64,000 nt of DNA. It comes from Nocardia abscessus NBRC 100374. Its GTDB lineage: Bacteria; Actinomycetota; Actinomycetes; Mycobacteriales; Mycobacteriaceae. Positions 1 to 8,496 of this stretch are shown here, piece after piece. How positions within the stretch are numbered: the stretch's first letter is position 1; each line of letters opens with the position of its first letter. Location: assembly GCF_000308455.1 (NCBI RefSeq), contig NZ_BAFP01000044.1, forward strand, positions 1-64,000, read 5' to 3'. Below the pieces are notes generated by a model, which was not told the DNA's origin, ran no database searches, and saw nothing but the letters and a program-made list of their open reading frames with translations. Made by a program: the position numbers and the translations under genes.

Positions 1-330
1 CCGCAGCCGCTCGGCCGGGATGCCCAGGCGCGCCAGGTCGCGTCGGTGCGAGCGGTCCAAGGCGATCACCAGGTCGGCGTCGCTGTGCGCGGCGCCGAAC
101 GCGGCGGCGATGTGGCCGGTCGGGTACCCGTACCTGCGCAGGGTCGCGCTGGTGCGCGGGTCGGCGTCGGCGCCGACGTGCCACGAACCGGTGCCCGCGC
201 TGCTGACCCGTACCCGATTGGCCAGTCCGGCCCGGTACAGGTGCGACGCGAAGATCTTTTCCGCCATCGGAGAGCGGCAGATGTTGCCGGTACAGACGAA
301 CGAGACGTGCAGCTGACCCACGCCTGCCAT
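1..330 (-). CDS. ptpA: low-molecular-weight protein tyrosine phosphatase (3'-truncated by window edge)
   Basis: The reading frame starts at ATG 330 and runs off the left edge, so only the first 110 codons are present. Residues 13-20 read CTGNICRS, the Cx5R(S) phosphate-binding loop of LMW phosphatases, with Cys13 as nucleophile and Arg19 binding phosphate. The catalytic Asp loop near the C terminus lies outside the window. The family dephosphorylates phosphotyrosine; in M. tuberculosis PtpA is secreted and also sits next to the cobC-like gene. It is divergent from the aminotransferase at 375, with only about 45 bp between the starts. The family is certain; orthology to PtpA is inferred from context. 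Confidence 0.9.
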   Translation of the reverse strand, partial: MAGVGQLHVSFVCTGNICRSPMAEKIFASHLYRAGLANRVRVSSAGTGSWHVGADADPRTSATLRRYGYPTGHIAAAFGAAHSDADLVIALDRSHRRDLARLGIPAERLR

Positions 331-374
331 TCTGGCCGGTCCTGCTATCCGACCGCCACGTAGGGTGTGATCTC

Positions 375-1415
375 GTGGCCGAGGACACCGTCGATCGCGC
401 GAAACTGCGTCACCACGGCGACGTGGACGCGCGTGCGGGCATGCTCGATTTCGCGGTGAACGTGCAAGGGATCGCGCCGCCCGAGTGGCTGCGGCGGCGT
501 CTGGCCGCGCGGCTGTCGGATCTGGGCCGCTATCCGAGCGCCGAGGACGCCGAAGCCGCCCGCCGCGCGGTCGCGGCCCGGCACGGCCGCGCTCCCGGCG
601 AGGTGCTGCTGCTGGCGGGCGCCGCCGAAGGCTTCGCGATGCTGCCCCGCCTCGCCCCGCGCTCGGCCGCGGTGCTGCACCCGTCGTTCACCGAGCCCGA
701 ACTCGCGCTGCGCGAGGCCGGCGTCCCCGTGACCAGGGTGGTATTGCGGCCGCCCTACCGGCTGGATCCCGCCGCGGTGCCCGCCGAGGCCGATCTGGTG
801 GTGCTGGGAAACCCGACCAACCCGACTTCGGTGCTGCACCCTGCCGACACCATCCGCGCCCTGCGCAGGCCGGGGCGCGTCATCGTGGTCGACGAAGCCT
901 TCGCCGACGCGGTGGCGGGCGAGCCGGAATCCCTCGCGGCCGACTCCGCGCCCGACCTGCTGGTGCTGCGCAGTCTCACCAAGACCTGGGCGCTGGCCGG
1001 TCTGCGCTGCGGCTATTTCCTCGGGGCGCCCGACGTGCTCGCGCGTCTGGACCACGGGCGGCCGCACTGGCCGCTGGGCACCCTGCAATTGGAGGCGATC
1101 ACCGCCACCGCGAGCCCGGCGGCCGTCGCCGAGGCCGGGCGCGGCGCAGAGACGCTCGCCGTGCATCGCGCCGCCATGATCGAGCGCCTGACCGGCGTCG
1201 GCGTCTACGTCCACACACCAGCGGAGGGCCCGTTCCTGCTGCTGCGCGTGGCGGACGGCGAATTGCTACGCAAACATCTGGCCGCCGAGGGCATCGCGGT
1301 TCGTCGCGCGGACACCTTCCCCGGTCTCGGCCCGGATCATCTGCGCGTCGCGGTCCGCGGCGGCGAGCAGGTCGATCGGCTGGTCGCCGCGATCCGGTCG
1401 GCGGATGTCCGATGA
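375..1415 (+). CDS. cobC: CobC-like class I/II PLP aminotransferase or threonine-phosphate decarboxylase (Rv2231c-like)
   Basis: A 346-residue fold-type I PLP enzyme with a GTG start. The PLP Schiff-base Lys is probably Lys203 in the motif [15 protein letters not shown]. Asn146 in GNPTNP and Asp173 in VVDEAF are the usual cofactor contacts. The family covers histidinol-phosphate aminotransferase and CobC/CobD, the L-threonine-O-3-phosphate decarboxylases that supply aminopropanol to cobalamin. No other cobalamin genes lie in the window, so the exact substrate is open. It is followed by the Nif3-like gene as in mycobacteria. A long open frame on the opposite strand is a GC-rich shadow. Confidence 0.82.
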   Translation: MAEDTVDRAKLRHHGDVDARAGMLDFAVNVQGIAPPEWLRRRLAARLSDLGRYPSAEDAEAARRAVAARHGRAPGEVLLLAGAAEGFAMLPRLAPRSAAVLHPSFTEPELALREAGVPVTRVVLRPPYRLDPAAVPAEADLVVLGNPTNPTSVLHPADTIRALRRPGRVIVVDEAFADAVAGEPESLAADSAPDLLVLRSLTKTWALAGLRCGYFLGAPDVLARLDHGRPHWPLGTLQLEAITATASPAAVAEAGRGAETLAVHRAAMIERLTGVGVYVHTPAEGPFLLLRVADGELLRKHLAAEGIAVRRADTFPGLGPDHLRVAVRGGEQVDRLVAAIRSADVR

Positions 1416-1596
1416 GCGCATTTCGGCTGTGCGAGGCGGGTCGCGGATCCGATGCCGAGCGTCGCGCGGACGCAGGCGCCGCGCGATCTCGGACGTCCGG
1501 TGCGCGGGAGGTGGGGCAGCGCTCGCATCCCCACCGGTGTGGTCGGGAAACGAGCCAGGCGAAGCAGTGCAGGAGCGATGTGAAGGAAGGTGGACG

Positions 1597-2718
1597 ATGA
1601 CCACGCTCGCGGATCTCATCGGGGTGCTCGACGCGGCCTACCCGCCCGCGCTGGCCGAGTCGTGGGACTCGGTCGGCCTGGTCTGCGGTGACCCGGCCGA
1701 GGAGCTGACCCGGGTGCTGTTCGCGGTCGACGCGACCGCGGCGGTCGTCGACGAGGCGATCGACTGGCGCGCGCAGGCCCTGGTGGTGCATCACCCGCTC
1801 CTGCTGCGCGGGGTCGACACCGTCGCGGCGAGCACGCCGAAAGGCGCACTGCTGCACCGGCTGATCCGTTCCGGCTGCGCGCTGTTCACCGCGCACACCA
1901 ACGCCGACTCCGCCGCCCCTGGCGTCTCCGACGCGCTCGCCGCGGCCCTCGGTCTCACGGTGACCGGACCGCTGGACGCGAAACCCGAGTCCGCCGTGGA
2001 CAACTGGGTGGTCCAGGTACCACGCACGCACACCGAGGCCGTGCTCGCCGCGCTGTTCGCCGCCGGTGCGGGCGGGAGTGGGAACTATTGCGACTGTGCG
2101 CTGCGGGTGCCCGCCACGGGGCAGTTCCGTCCGGTTGGCGACGCGGCTCCGGCGCAGGGCACGCTGGGCGAACTCCAGCACGTCGAAGAGGACCGGATCG
2201 AGGTGGTCGCCCCGCCCGCGGTGCGCTCGGCCGTGCTCGCCGCGCTGCGCGCCGCGCATCCCTACGAAGACCCGGCCTACCACATCAGTGAACGCGCACA
2301 GTTGCCGTCGTCGCTCGGCATCGGCCGGGTCGGCACGCTGCCCGAACCGGAAACGTTGCGCGCGTTCACCGATCGCGTGGCCCGTTCTCTCCCGCACACC
2401 GCGTGGGGCGTTCGCGCCGCGGGCGACCCGGACCGCAGTGTCTACACCGTGGCCGTGTGCGGGGGAGCGGGCGACTCCTACCTGAACAGGGCCACCAGGC
2501 TCGGCGTCGACGTGTACGTCACCTCCGACCTGCGCCACCATCCGGTCGACGAGCACCTGCGCGCGGGTGGTCCCGCGTTGGTCGACGCCGCGCACTGGGC
2601 CACCGAATTCCCTTGGTGCGTGCAGGCGGAAGCGCTCGTCCGGAGCGCACTGCCCGGCCTGGAGACCAGGGTGTCCACGTTGCGCACCGACCCGTGGACG
2701 GTGCGTTCTCCCAGCTGA
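1597..2718 (+). CDS. Nif3/DUF34 family dinuclear-metal protein (YqfO-like)
   Basis: 373 residues. I chose ATG 1597 because GAAGGAAGG lies just upstream; an upstream in-frame GTG would add a low-quality Arg/Gly-rich stretch that does not resemble the family. [12 protein letters not shown] near the N terminus and the [11 protein letters not shown] metal-binding motif are Nif3 hallmarks. The length fits the long actinobacterial form, with a PII-like insert between the two halves of the Nif3 fold. The family forms toroidal hexamers with a two-metal site; its substrate is unsettled, and GTP cyclohydrolase-like annotations are historical. It is followed by the membrane protein and the Rv2229c/Rv2228c-like genes. 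Confidence 0.88.
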   Translation: MTTLADLIGVLDAAYPPALAESWDSVGLVCGDPAEELTRVLFAVDATAAVVDEAIDWRAQALVVHHPLLLRGVDTVAASTPKGALLHRLIRSGCALFTAHTNADSAAPGVSDALAAALGLTVTGPLDAKPESAVDNWVVQVPRTHTEAVLAALFAAGAGGSGNYCDCALRVPATGQFRPVGDAAPAQGTLGELQHVEEDRIEVVAPPAVRSAVLAALRAAHPYEDPAYHISERAQLPSSLGIGRVGTLPEPETLRAFTDRVARSLPHTAWGVRAAGDPDRSVYTVAVCGGAGDSYLNRATRLGVDVYVTSDLRHHPVDEHLRAGGPALVDAAHWATEFPWCVQAEALVRSALPGLETRVSTLRTDPWTVRSPS

Positions 2719-2854
2719 GCACCGAGCGCCTGCGTCGGATGCCGTTGTCCCGGCGACGAACTGACGACGGCGTGTCGGGGCGTGTCCCGCCGGGGCCGGA
2801 ACGGGTTGGGCGTTTCGGGTGAATCGAGTAGTTCGTGCGGGGTACAACTACCGC

Positions 2855-3499
2855 ATGAACTTCCCGGTCGATTTCGGGCTCGTGCAGATCGGGCTGATCC
2901 TGCTGCTGGTCGTCGGTGTGGCGCTGATCGTCTCCGGTCTGATCGCCGCGCGCCGGGTGGGTATGCGGGCGCTGCTCGCGCGCGGCACGGGCGGGCTCGC
3001 GCTGCTGCTGGTCGCTGTGGTGTTGCTGTGGATCGCGACCCTGCTGCAGACCTATCTCGGACTGACCGGCGAGATCAAGGCGGCCCATGTGGTGGCGAAG
3101 CCGGTGCCGGGGCAGGAACACCAGCTCGACGTCGACCTCACCCTGTACGGCGACGGCGACCACCCCGAACAGCGCAAGACCTACCGGGTCGAGGGCGATA
3201 TGTGGGTACTGCAATCGGGCATCGTCGAGCTGGAACCGTGGGTGAACGCCCTGGGCTTCCATTCCGGCTACCGGATCAGCCGCCTGTACGGCCAGCGCCT
3301 CGACGGCGTCGCGACCACGCAGAACCAGATCTTCCTCAACGAGGGCGACCAGGACTTCTTCGCCGACATGCGCGAGGGCCGCTGGTGGACCCAGCCGTTC
3401 GTGCGCTCCGCCTACGGCAACGCGGTGATCGCGGTGCCCGGCGAATACGACGTCTACATCTCCCGGGACGCCATCAAGACTCGCACCGTCGGCGGCTGA
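2855..3499 (+). CDS. small membrane protein of unknown function, two N-terminal TM helices
   Basis: 214 residues from ATG 2855. Two hydrophobic helices (about residues 5-30 and 42-65) form an N-terminal hairpin, followed by a soluble region of about 150 residues with regular beta-like patterning that probably faces one side of the membrane. No motif is recognised. It lies in the conserved block between the Nif3-like gene and the zinc-ribbon protein, with room for its own start signals. An upstream in-frame GTG at 2819 would add 12 residues. I cannot name a function. Confidence 0.72.
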   Translation: MNFPVDFGLVQIGLILLLVVGVALIVSGLIAARRVGMRALLARGTGGLALLLVAVVLLWIATLLQTYLGLTGEIKAAHVVAKPVPGQEHQLDVDLTLYGDGDHPEQRKTYRVEGDMWVLQSGIVELEPWVNALGFHSGYRISRLYGQRLDGVATTQNQIFLNEGDQDFFADMREGRWWTQPFVRSAYGNAVIAVPGEYDVYISRDAIKTRTVGG

Positions 3500-3571
3500 C
3501 GCAGGTCCACCGGTCCGGCGGGGTACGGTTGAACACCAGTCCCGTCCACCCCCTCCAGGAGTTTGTCCGCG

Positions 3572-4309
3572 TTGAATGTCGAACCCACGATCCAGGCCGC
3601 GCTGCTGCGGCTCGCCTCCGTCGACGCCGAGCTGACCCGGATCGCGCACCGGCGCACCGTGCTGCCCGAGCAGCAGGAGGTGGCCCGGCTGGAGGCCGAG
3701 CGCAACGCGCACAAAGACGCCGCGGTGGCGGTGGAGATCGTGCTGGACGACCTCGACCGCGACATCCGCAAGCTGGAGGGCGAGGTCGACGCGGTGCGCA
3801 AGCGCGAGGACCGCGACAAAGGCATGCTCACCGCGGGAACGGTGAACGCCAAACAGCTTTCGGAGATCCAGCACGAGCTGGGCAGTCTGGAGCGCCGCCG
3901 CTCGGTTCTGGAGGACGAACTGCTCGAGGTGATGGAGCGGCGGGAGGCCTCCGCCGCCGACCACGAGCACGCGGGCGCCCGGCTGAGCAAGACCGAGGAC
4001 GAACTCGCGGCCGCGCAGCGGCATCGCGACGAGGCGCTGGCGGATCTGGACGTGGCGCAGACCCGCTGTGACAACGACCGTGCCGTCGTGGTGGCCAAGC
4101 TGCCCGGTGAAGTGCTCGCGATCTACGACCGTCAGCGCGAACAGCACGGCGTCGGCGCCGCGCTGTTGCAGGCTCGCCGCTGCGGCGCGTGCCGTATCGA
4201 GCTCGATCGCGGTGAGATCGCGCGCATCGCCAAGACCGCACCCGACGTGGTCGTGCGCTGCCCGGAGTGCGGCGCGATTCTGGTCCGGACCAAGGAATCG
4301 GGGCTGTGA
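3572..4309 (+). CDS. coiled-coil zinc-ribbon protein (Rv2229c-like)
   Basis: About 245 residues. Residues 1-190 are a long charged coiled coil (ELTRIAHRR, AVRKREDRDKGML, KQLSEIQHELGSLERRR). The C terminus has two CxxC pairs, CGACRIEL and CPECGAIL, that form a zinc ribbon. I prefer TTG 3572, about 10 nt after AGGAG, over an in-frame TTG at 3563 that almost touches the same Shine-Dalgarno. Homologues are called C4-type zinc-ribbon or putative nucleic-acid-binding proteins. It sits 34 bp before the RNase H/phosphatase gene, as in mycobacteria. The molecular role is unknown. Confidence 0.86.
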   Translation: MNVEPTIQAALLRLASVDAELTRIAHRRTVLPEQQEVARLEAERNAHKDAAVAVEIVLDDLDRDIRKLEGEVDAVRKREDRDKGMLTAGTVNAKQLSEIQHELGSLERRRSVLEDELLEVMERREASAADHEHAGARLSKTEDELAAAQRHRDEALADLDVAQTRCDNDRAVVVAKLPGEVLAIYDRQREQHGVGAALLQARRCGACRIELDRGEIARIAKTAPDVVVRCPECGAILVRTKESGL

Positions 4310-4343
4310 GTTCACCGCGAGCGGGCGCCGGGGAAGCCCGGCG

Positions 4344-5537
4344 ATGAGCTTTTCCGAAGTGATCGTCGAAGCCGACGGTGGTTCGCGGGGCAATCCCGGT
4401 CCGGCCGGATACGGCGCGGTGGTCTACGACGGCGACCACATCCGGGTGCTCGCCGAGCGGCGGGAATTCCTCGGCATCGCGACCAACAACGTCGCCGAAT
4501 ATCGCGGAATGATCGCCGGATTGGAGGCGGCGGCGGAACTGGGCGCCGAGTCGGTCGTGGTGCGTATGGATTCCAAGCTGGTCGTCGAACAGATGTCCGG
4601 CCGCTGGAAGATCAAGCACGCGGCCCTGATCCCGCTCGCCGACCGCGCCCGCAGGATCGCCGCCGGGTTCGCGCGGGTGACCTACACCTGGATTCCCCGC
4701 GCGGAGAACTCCGCCGCCGACCGCCTGGCGAACGAGGCCATGGACGAGGGCACCGGCGCCGGTGACGGCCGTGCGCTCGCCGCGGACACGAAGTCGACCG
4801 AGGCCGCGGATCCGGCCCTCGTGGTGACCGAGCACGACCGGCCGAGCTGGATCGACGAAGTCAGGGACGCGAACGCCGAGCAGACGAAACCCGCGCAGTA
4901 CAGCCCGGGCTGGACCGGCGCCACCGGCCGTCCCACCCGTTTGCTGCTGCTTCGCCACGGCCAGACCGAGTTGTCGGTGCAGCGCCGCTATTCCGGTCGC
5001 GGCAACCCACCGCTCACCCCGCTGGGCCGGGAGCAGGCCGCCCGTGCCGCGAAGATGCTCGCCGCCAAAGGCGGTATCACGGCCGTGGTCAGTTCTCCGC
5101 TCGGCCGGGCCAGGGAGACCGCCGAGGCGGCGGCTGCCGCGCTCGGGGTTCCGGTCGAGGTCCACGACGGGTTGATCGAGACCGACTTCGGCGTGTGGGA
5201 GGGACTGACCTTCGCGGAGGCCATGCAGCGCGACCCCGATCTGCACGCGCGCTGGCTCGGTGATCCCGCTGTCGCCGCGCCCGGAGGGGAGAGCTTCGAG
5301 GAGGTCACGGGGCGGGTGGACGCGGCTCGTCGCGACCTGCTCGAACGGTATCCCGGCGCCAACCTGGTGGTGGTCAGTCATGTGACCCCGATCAAGACGC
5401 TGCTGCGGCTGGCCCTCGATGTCGGCCCTGCGCTGCTGTACCGATTGCATCTGGATCTGGCGTCGCTATCGATAGCGGAGTTCTATCCCGACGGCGGGTC
5501 TTCGGTGCGTCTGGTGAACGATACGTCCTACCTCTGA
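4344..5537 (+). CDS. bifunctional RNase HI / acid phosphatase (Rv2228c-like)
   Basis: 397 residues from ATG 4344. The N-terminal 130 residues are an RNase HI domain: Asp11 in EADGGSRGNPGP, then NVAEYRGM and VVRMDSKLV supply the acidic metal-binding residues. The C-terminal half (from about residue 195) is a histidine-phosphatase domain with the LLLLRHGQTE motif, His205 as the phospho-acceptor. A flexible linker joins them. The actinobacterial homologue cleaves RNA-DNA hybrids, and its C domain has acid phosphatase/CobC-like (alpha-ribazole phosphatase) activity. It is the last gene of the 375-5537 block, which fits the cobC link of the first gene. Confidence 0.93.
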   Translation: MSFSEVIVEADGGSRGNPGPAGYGAVVYDGDHIRVLAERREFLGIATNNVAEYRGMIAGLEAAAELGAESVVVRMDSKLVVEQMSGRWKIKHAALIPLADRARRIAAGFARVTYTWIPRAENSAADRLANEAMDEGTGAGDGRALAADTKSTEAADPALVVTEHDRPSWIDEVRDANAEQTKPAQYSPGWTGATGRPTRLLLLRHGQTELSVQRRYSGRGNPPLTPLGREQAARAAKMLAAKGGITAVVSSPLGRARETAEAAAAALGVPVEVHDGLIETDFGVWEGLTFAEAMQRDPDLHARWLGDPAVAAPGGESFEEVTGRVDAARRDLLERYPGANLVVVSHVTPIKTLLRLALDVGPALLYRLHLDLASLSIAEFYPDGGSSVRLVNDTSYL

Positions 5538-5847
5538 GGACGCCGCCGAGCCCGAATCGAGGGCTTATGCGGTGCGCGGAGCGCGAATTATGCCCTATTG
5601 CAACACATTTGCGTTTCACATTCGCGCGATGCGGTGAATCTCACTTCAACTCTGCCTTGCGCGCCGAGTAGCGGTAGGCTTCCGGACGGTCAGGCACAGG
5701 CGTCCTACCGGGTTGCCTGGTCGGGGTCGACGCAGCGTCCTCGGTCAGTGCTGTTCAGGGGACGATGGCTCGCGGGCAGTGACGCCCGCAGGCCGCGTCG
5801 TAGGAAGCTCCTGTGCCGTCGAGTGGTTCGATGAGAGTGCAGGTTCG
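5538..5847. other. 310-bp intergenic region upstream of the biosynthetic island
   Basis: No gene is supported here. The frame of the next protein stays open back to 5713 but reads as Arg/Gly-rich filler before the natural Met at 5848. Base composition around 5560-5650 is less GC-rich than the flanks, as expected for promoter DNA, but no convincing pair of -35/-10 boxes was found. It probably holds the promoter of the monooxygenase-NRPS island. Confidence 0.4.
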
Positions 5848-8319
5848 ATGAGCAGTCCGATCAAGGTTGTCGTTCTCGGGGCGGGGATCGGAGGGCTCAC
5901 CACTGCGGCTGCCCTGCGGCATGCGGGTTTCGGCGTCGAACTATACGAAGCGGGGCCCGAGCTGAGGGCCCAGGGATTCGGACTTTCGGTGCAGGCCAAC
6001 GGGATCAACGCGCTGCGCACCCTCGGCCTCGGCATCGACGAGCAACTGCTCGAACGCGGCGGCCGGGTCGAGACCTTCCGTTTCTGCAACCCCGACGGCA
6101 GCCCGATCCGGGTGCTTCCGGTGCACCGGCTCGATGCCCAGCTCGGCGCCCCCGCTGTGGCGCTGCACCGCACCGACCTCCATGACGTACTGCTGCGCGC
6201 GATCGGCGACACGCCGACTCACGTTGGCGCGCAAGCCACTCGTTTCGTGGACGAGGGCGAGCACGTCCGCGTCGAGTTCGCCGACGGCCGGATCGCCGAG
6301 GGTGATCTGCTCGTCGCCGCCGACGGCATCCACTCGGTGGTGCGCGCCCAGCTGCACGGTCGCGCCGAGCCGCGCCCGGGCAATTTCGTATGCTGGCTGG
6401 CCTGCATCCCGTTCGTGCATCCCAATGTGGCTCGCGGGCTTTCGGCGCACTTCTGGGGCACCGGAATGCGTTTCGGCATCCACGACATCGGCCACGGCCG
6501 GGTGTACTGGTGGGGCACCAAGACGCTGCCCGCCGACGAGGCCGCGAACTGGCAGGGCGGCAAGGAGGATTTGCTGCGCCTGTATGCCGATTGGGCGCCG
6601 GAGGTGCGCGCCTGCATCGAGCAGACCGACGAATCGGCGATCCTGGCCGTGCCCGCGCAGGACCGTCCGCCGCTCGCGCAATGGGGCCGCGGCCGGGTGA
6701 CGCTGCTCGGCGACGCGGCGCACCCGATGCTGCCCAGCCTCGGCCAGGGCGCCAACGCGGCCATCGAGGACGCGGTGGTGCTGGCGAGCGTGCTGCGCAA
6801 CTCCCTGGATCCGGTTGCGGGTCTGCGCCGTTACGAGAAGCTGCGCGCCGACCGCACCGCCATGTTCGTCAACGGGTCGGCCTCGCTGGCCAAGATCGAG
6901 CAGACCACCGACCCGCGTCTGGTGCGGGTGCGCGACACCTACTTCCGGCACGCGCCCACCGAGTTCTTCTTGCGTGAGCTCGGCAAGCCGATGTCCTTCC
7001 CGCCGCCGGACGGGCCGACCGCCCGGCTGCCGCGCCCGCTGTCGCCGGTCGAGCGCTGGCATTGGATCGCCGATCAGCTCGCGCCGCTGCACATCCTGTC
7101 GCGCGTGCGGATCCGCGGACACGTCGAGGTCGAGCAGATCCGGGCCGGCTTGGACGAGGTGCAGCGCCGACATCCGCTCCTGCGGGTCGCCGTCGCCGCC
7201 GAACCGGACGGCACCGCACCGCGTTTCGTGCCGGTGCAGGCGCCGATTCCGCTGCGCGTGATCGAATCCGAGGACAGCACGAACTGGCTGACCGAGGCCG
7301 ACGAGGTGGAACTGCGCGAGCCGTTCGACTGGCGTACCGGCCCGCTGGCCAGGGCGGTGCTGATCAAGGAGACCGACGGCACGAACGAGCTGATCGTCAC
7401 GCTGCACTACGCCATCGCCGACGGGGAGAGCGCGCTGTCTGTGGCCAAGCAGGTGCTCCAGGTGGCCGCCGGGGAAGCGGCCGACTTCGCGCCCGCGCCG
7501 GTGCGGCCGGGGCCGGAGGAGCTGTTCCCGCCGCGTTTCCAGGGAGCAGGGGGTGCGCTGCGCACCGCGGGTTCTTTCCTGCGCGACCAGAAGTCGCAGC
7601 TGCGCAAGCCGCGCAGGCTCGAGCCCACCTCGCTGGTTCCCCCCGCGCAGCGGCGCAGCCGGGTCGTGCACCGCAGCCTCGACACCGACCGGCTCGACGC
7701 GCCCACGGCAGGCTGCGCCCGCCACGGCGTCGGCCTGCAGGCGGCGCTGTCCGCGGCGCTGCTGATCGCGGCGGCCAGGGAAGCGGGCACCGAGAAGGCC
7801 GCCTGGTTCACCGTCGGCAGCTCGGTCAACTTCCGCGACCATCTCGACGGCGCCGCCGCCGACACCGAGGTCGGCACGTACCAGGGCATGATCGCCACCC
7901 CGGCGAAGTACGCGCCGTGGGCCTCGCTGTGGGAGATCGCCGCCGACATCGAGCGCGAGTACGGCGCGCGGATGGATCGACGCGATCACCTGTCCGCGCT
8001 GAACCTGCTGAAGGTGGCCGCACCGAAGTCGGTGGCCGCCAGCGCGTCCACGGTGAAACTCATGGACACCCGCGGCCCGGGTCATCTCTGTATGACCTAC
8101 CTGGGCAGCTATCCCTTCCCGGACAAGGTCGGCTCCTGGCAGCTGGAGGGGGCGCAGTTCGTCTCCGGCATGTCCGTCAGCGGTTTCATCATGGCCACCG
8201 CCAACGCGACGCACGACGAGTTGTCCTTCAACATCGGCTACGTCGAGCCCGCGGTCTCGCGCGATCGAGCCGACCGTCTCGCCGACGAAAGCGTGCGCGC
8301 GTTGCTGTCGGCTTGCTGA
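5848..8319 (+). CDS. fusion of FAD-dependent monooxygenase and condensation/PapA-like acyltransferase domain
   Basis: 823 residues. Residues 1-390 form a class A flavoprotein monooxygenase: VVLGAGIGG binds FAD near the N terminus and GDAAHPMLPSLGQGANAAIED is the second FAD contact. From about residue 393 (LPRPLSPVERWHWIADQL) to the end, the protein has a condensation/acyltransferase-like fold. Its active-site motif reads HYAIADG at 520-526, so the second His of the canonical HHxxxDG is Tyr521. The gene stands 171 bp before a dimodular NRPS on the same strand, so it probably tailors or transfers that product. Hydroxylation followed by acyl transfer is inference; the Tyr substitution could also mean a non-catalytic or docking domain. 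Confidence 0.85.
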   Translation: MSSPIKVVVLGAGIGGLTTAAALRHAGFGVELYEAGPELRAQGFGLSVQANGINALRTLGLGIDEQLLERGGRVETFRFCNPDGSPIRVLPVHRLDAQLGAPAVALHRTDLHDVLLRAIGDTPTHVGAQATRFVDEGEHVRVEFADGRIAEGDLLVAADGIHSVVRAQLHGRAEPRPGNFVCWLACIPFVHPNVARGLSAHFWGTGMRFGIHDIGHGRVYWWGTKTLPADEAANWQGGKEDLLRLYADWAPEVRACIEQTDESAILAVPAQDRPPLAQWGRGRVTLLGDAAHPMLPSLGQGANAAIEDAVVLASVLRNSLDPVAGLRRYEKLRADRTAMFVNGSASLAKIEQTTDPRLVRVRDTYFRHAPTEFFLRELGKPMSFPPPDGPTARLPRPLSPVERWHWIADQLAPLHILSRVRIRGHVEVEQIRAGLDEVQRRHPLLRVAVAAEPDGTAPRFVPVQAPIPLRVIESEDSTNWLTEADEVELREPFDWRTGPLARAVLIKETDGTNELIVTLHYAIADGESALSVAKQVLQVAAGEAADFAPAPVRPGPEELFPPRFQGAGGALRTAGSFLRDQKSQLRKPRRLEPTSLVPPAQRRSRVVHRSLDTDRLDAPTAGCARHGVGLQAALSAALLIAAAREAGTEKAAWFTVGSSVNFRDHLDGAAADTEVGTYQGMIATPAKYAPWASLWEIAADIEREYGARMDRRDHLSALNLLKVAAPKSVAASASTVKLMDTRGPGHLCMTYLGSYPFPDKVGSWQLEGAQFVSGMSVSGFIMATANATHDELSFNIGYVEPAVSRDRADRLADESVRALLSAC

Positions 8320-8355
8320 CCTGCCCGCATACACCGCGATACAACAGCAGAGTCG

Positions 8356-8378
8356 CGGCATCGGCACAGCCGATGCCG
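8356..8378 (+). terminator. perfect 10-bp hairpin between monooxygenase fusion and NRPS
   Basis: CGGCATCGGC, a 3-nt loop (ACA) and GCCGATGCCG form an exact inverted repeat about 36 bp after the monooxygenase stop and about 120 bp before the NRPS start. There is no T-tract, which is common for GC-rich actinobacterial terminators. It could end or attenuate transcription between the two genes, or protect the upstream mRNA end. Confidence 0.45.
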
Positions 8379-8496
8379 TGATTCGCGATATCGATAACTG
8401 GATAAGTGTGGTAGCAGCTTTGCGTGTCAGCGATCAGGGTGGGCTTGGGTAGATCCGCGCACGGCCGGTGCCGCGACTGTCGCGATAGGAGTGACT

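Noticed and set aside
345..1214. Long open frame on the minus strand opposite the cobC-like gene
   Set aside because: High GC keeps antisense frames open; the product is Arg/Gly/His-rich with no family pattern, while the plus strand encodes a clear PLP enzyme.
1405..1596. N-terminal extension of the Nif3-like protein
   Set aside because: The extra 64 residues are Arg/Gly-rich and precede a good Shine-Dalgarno and the family-typical start at 1597.
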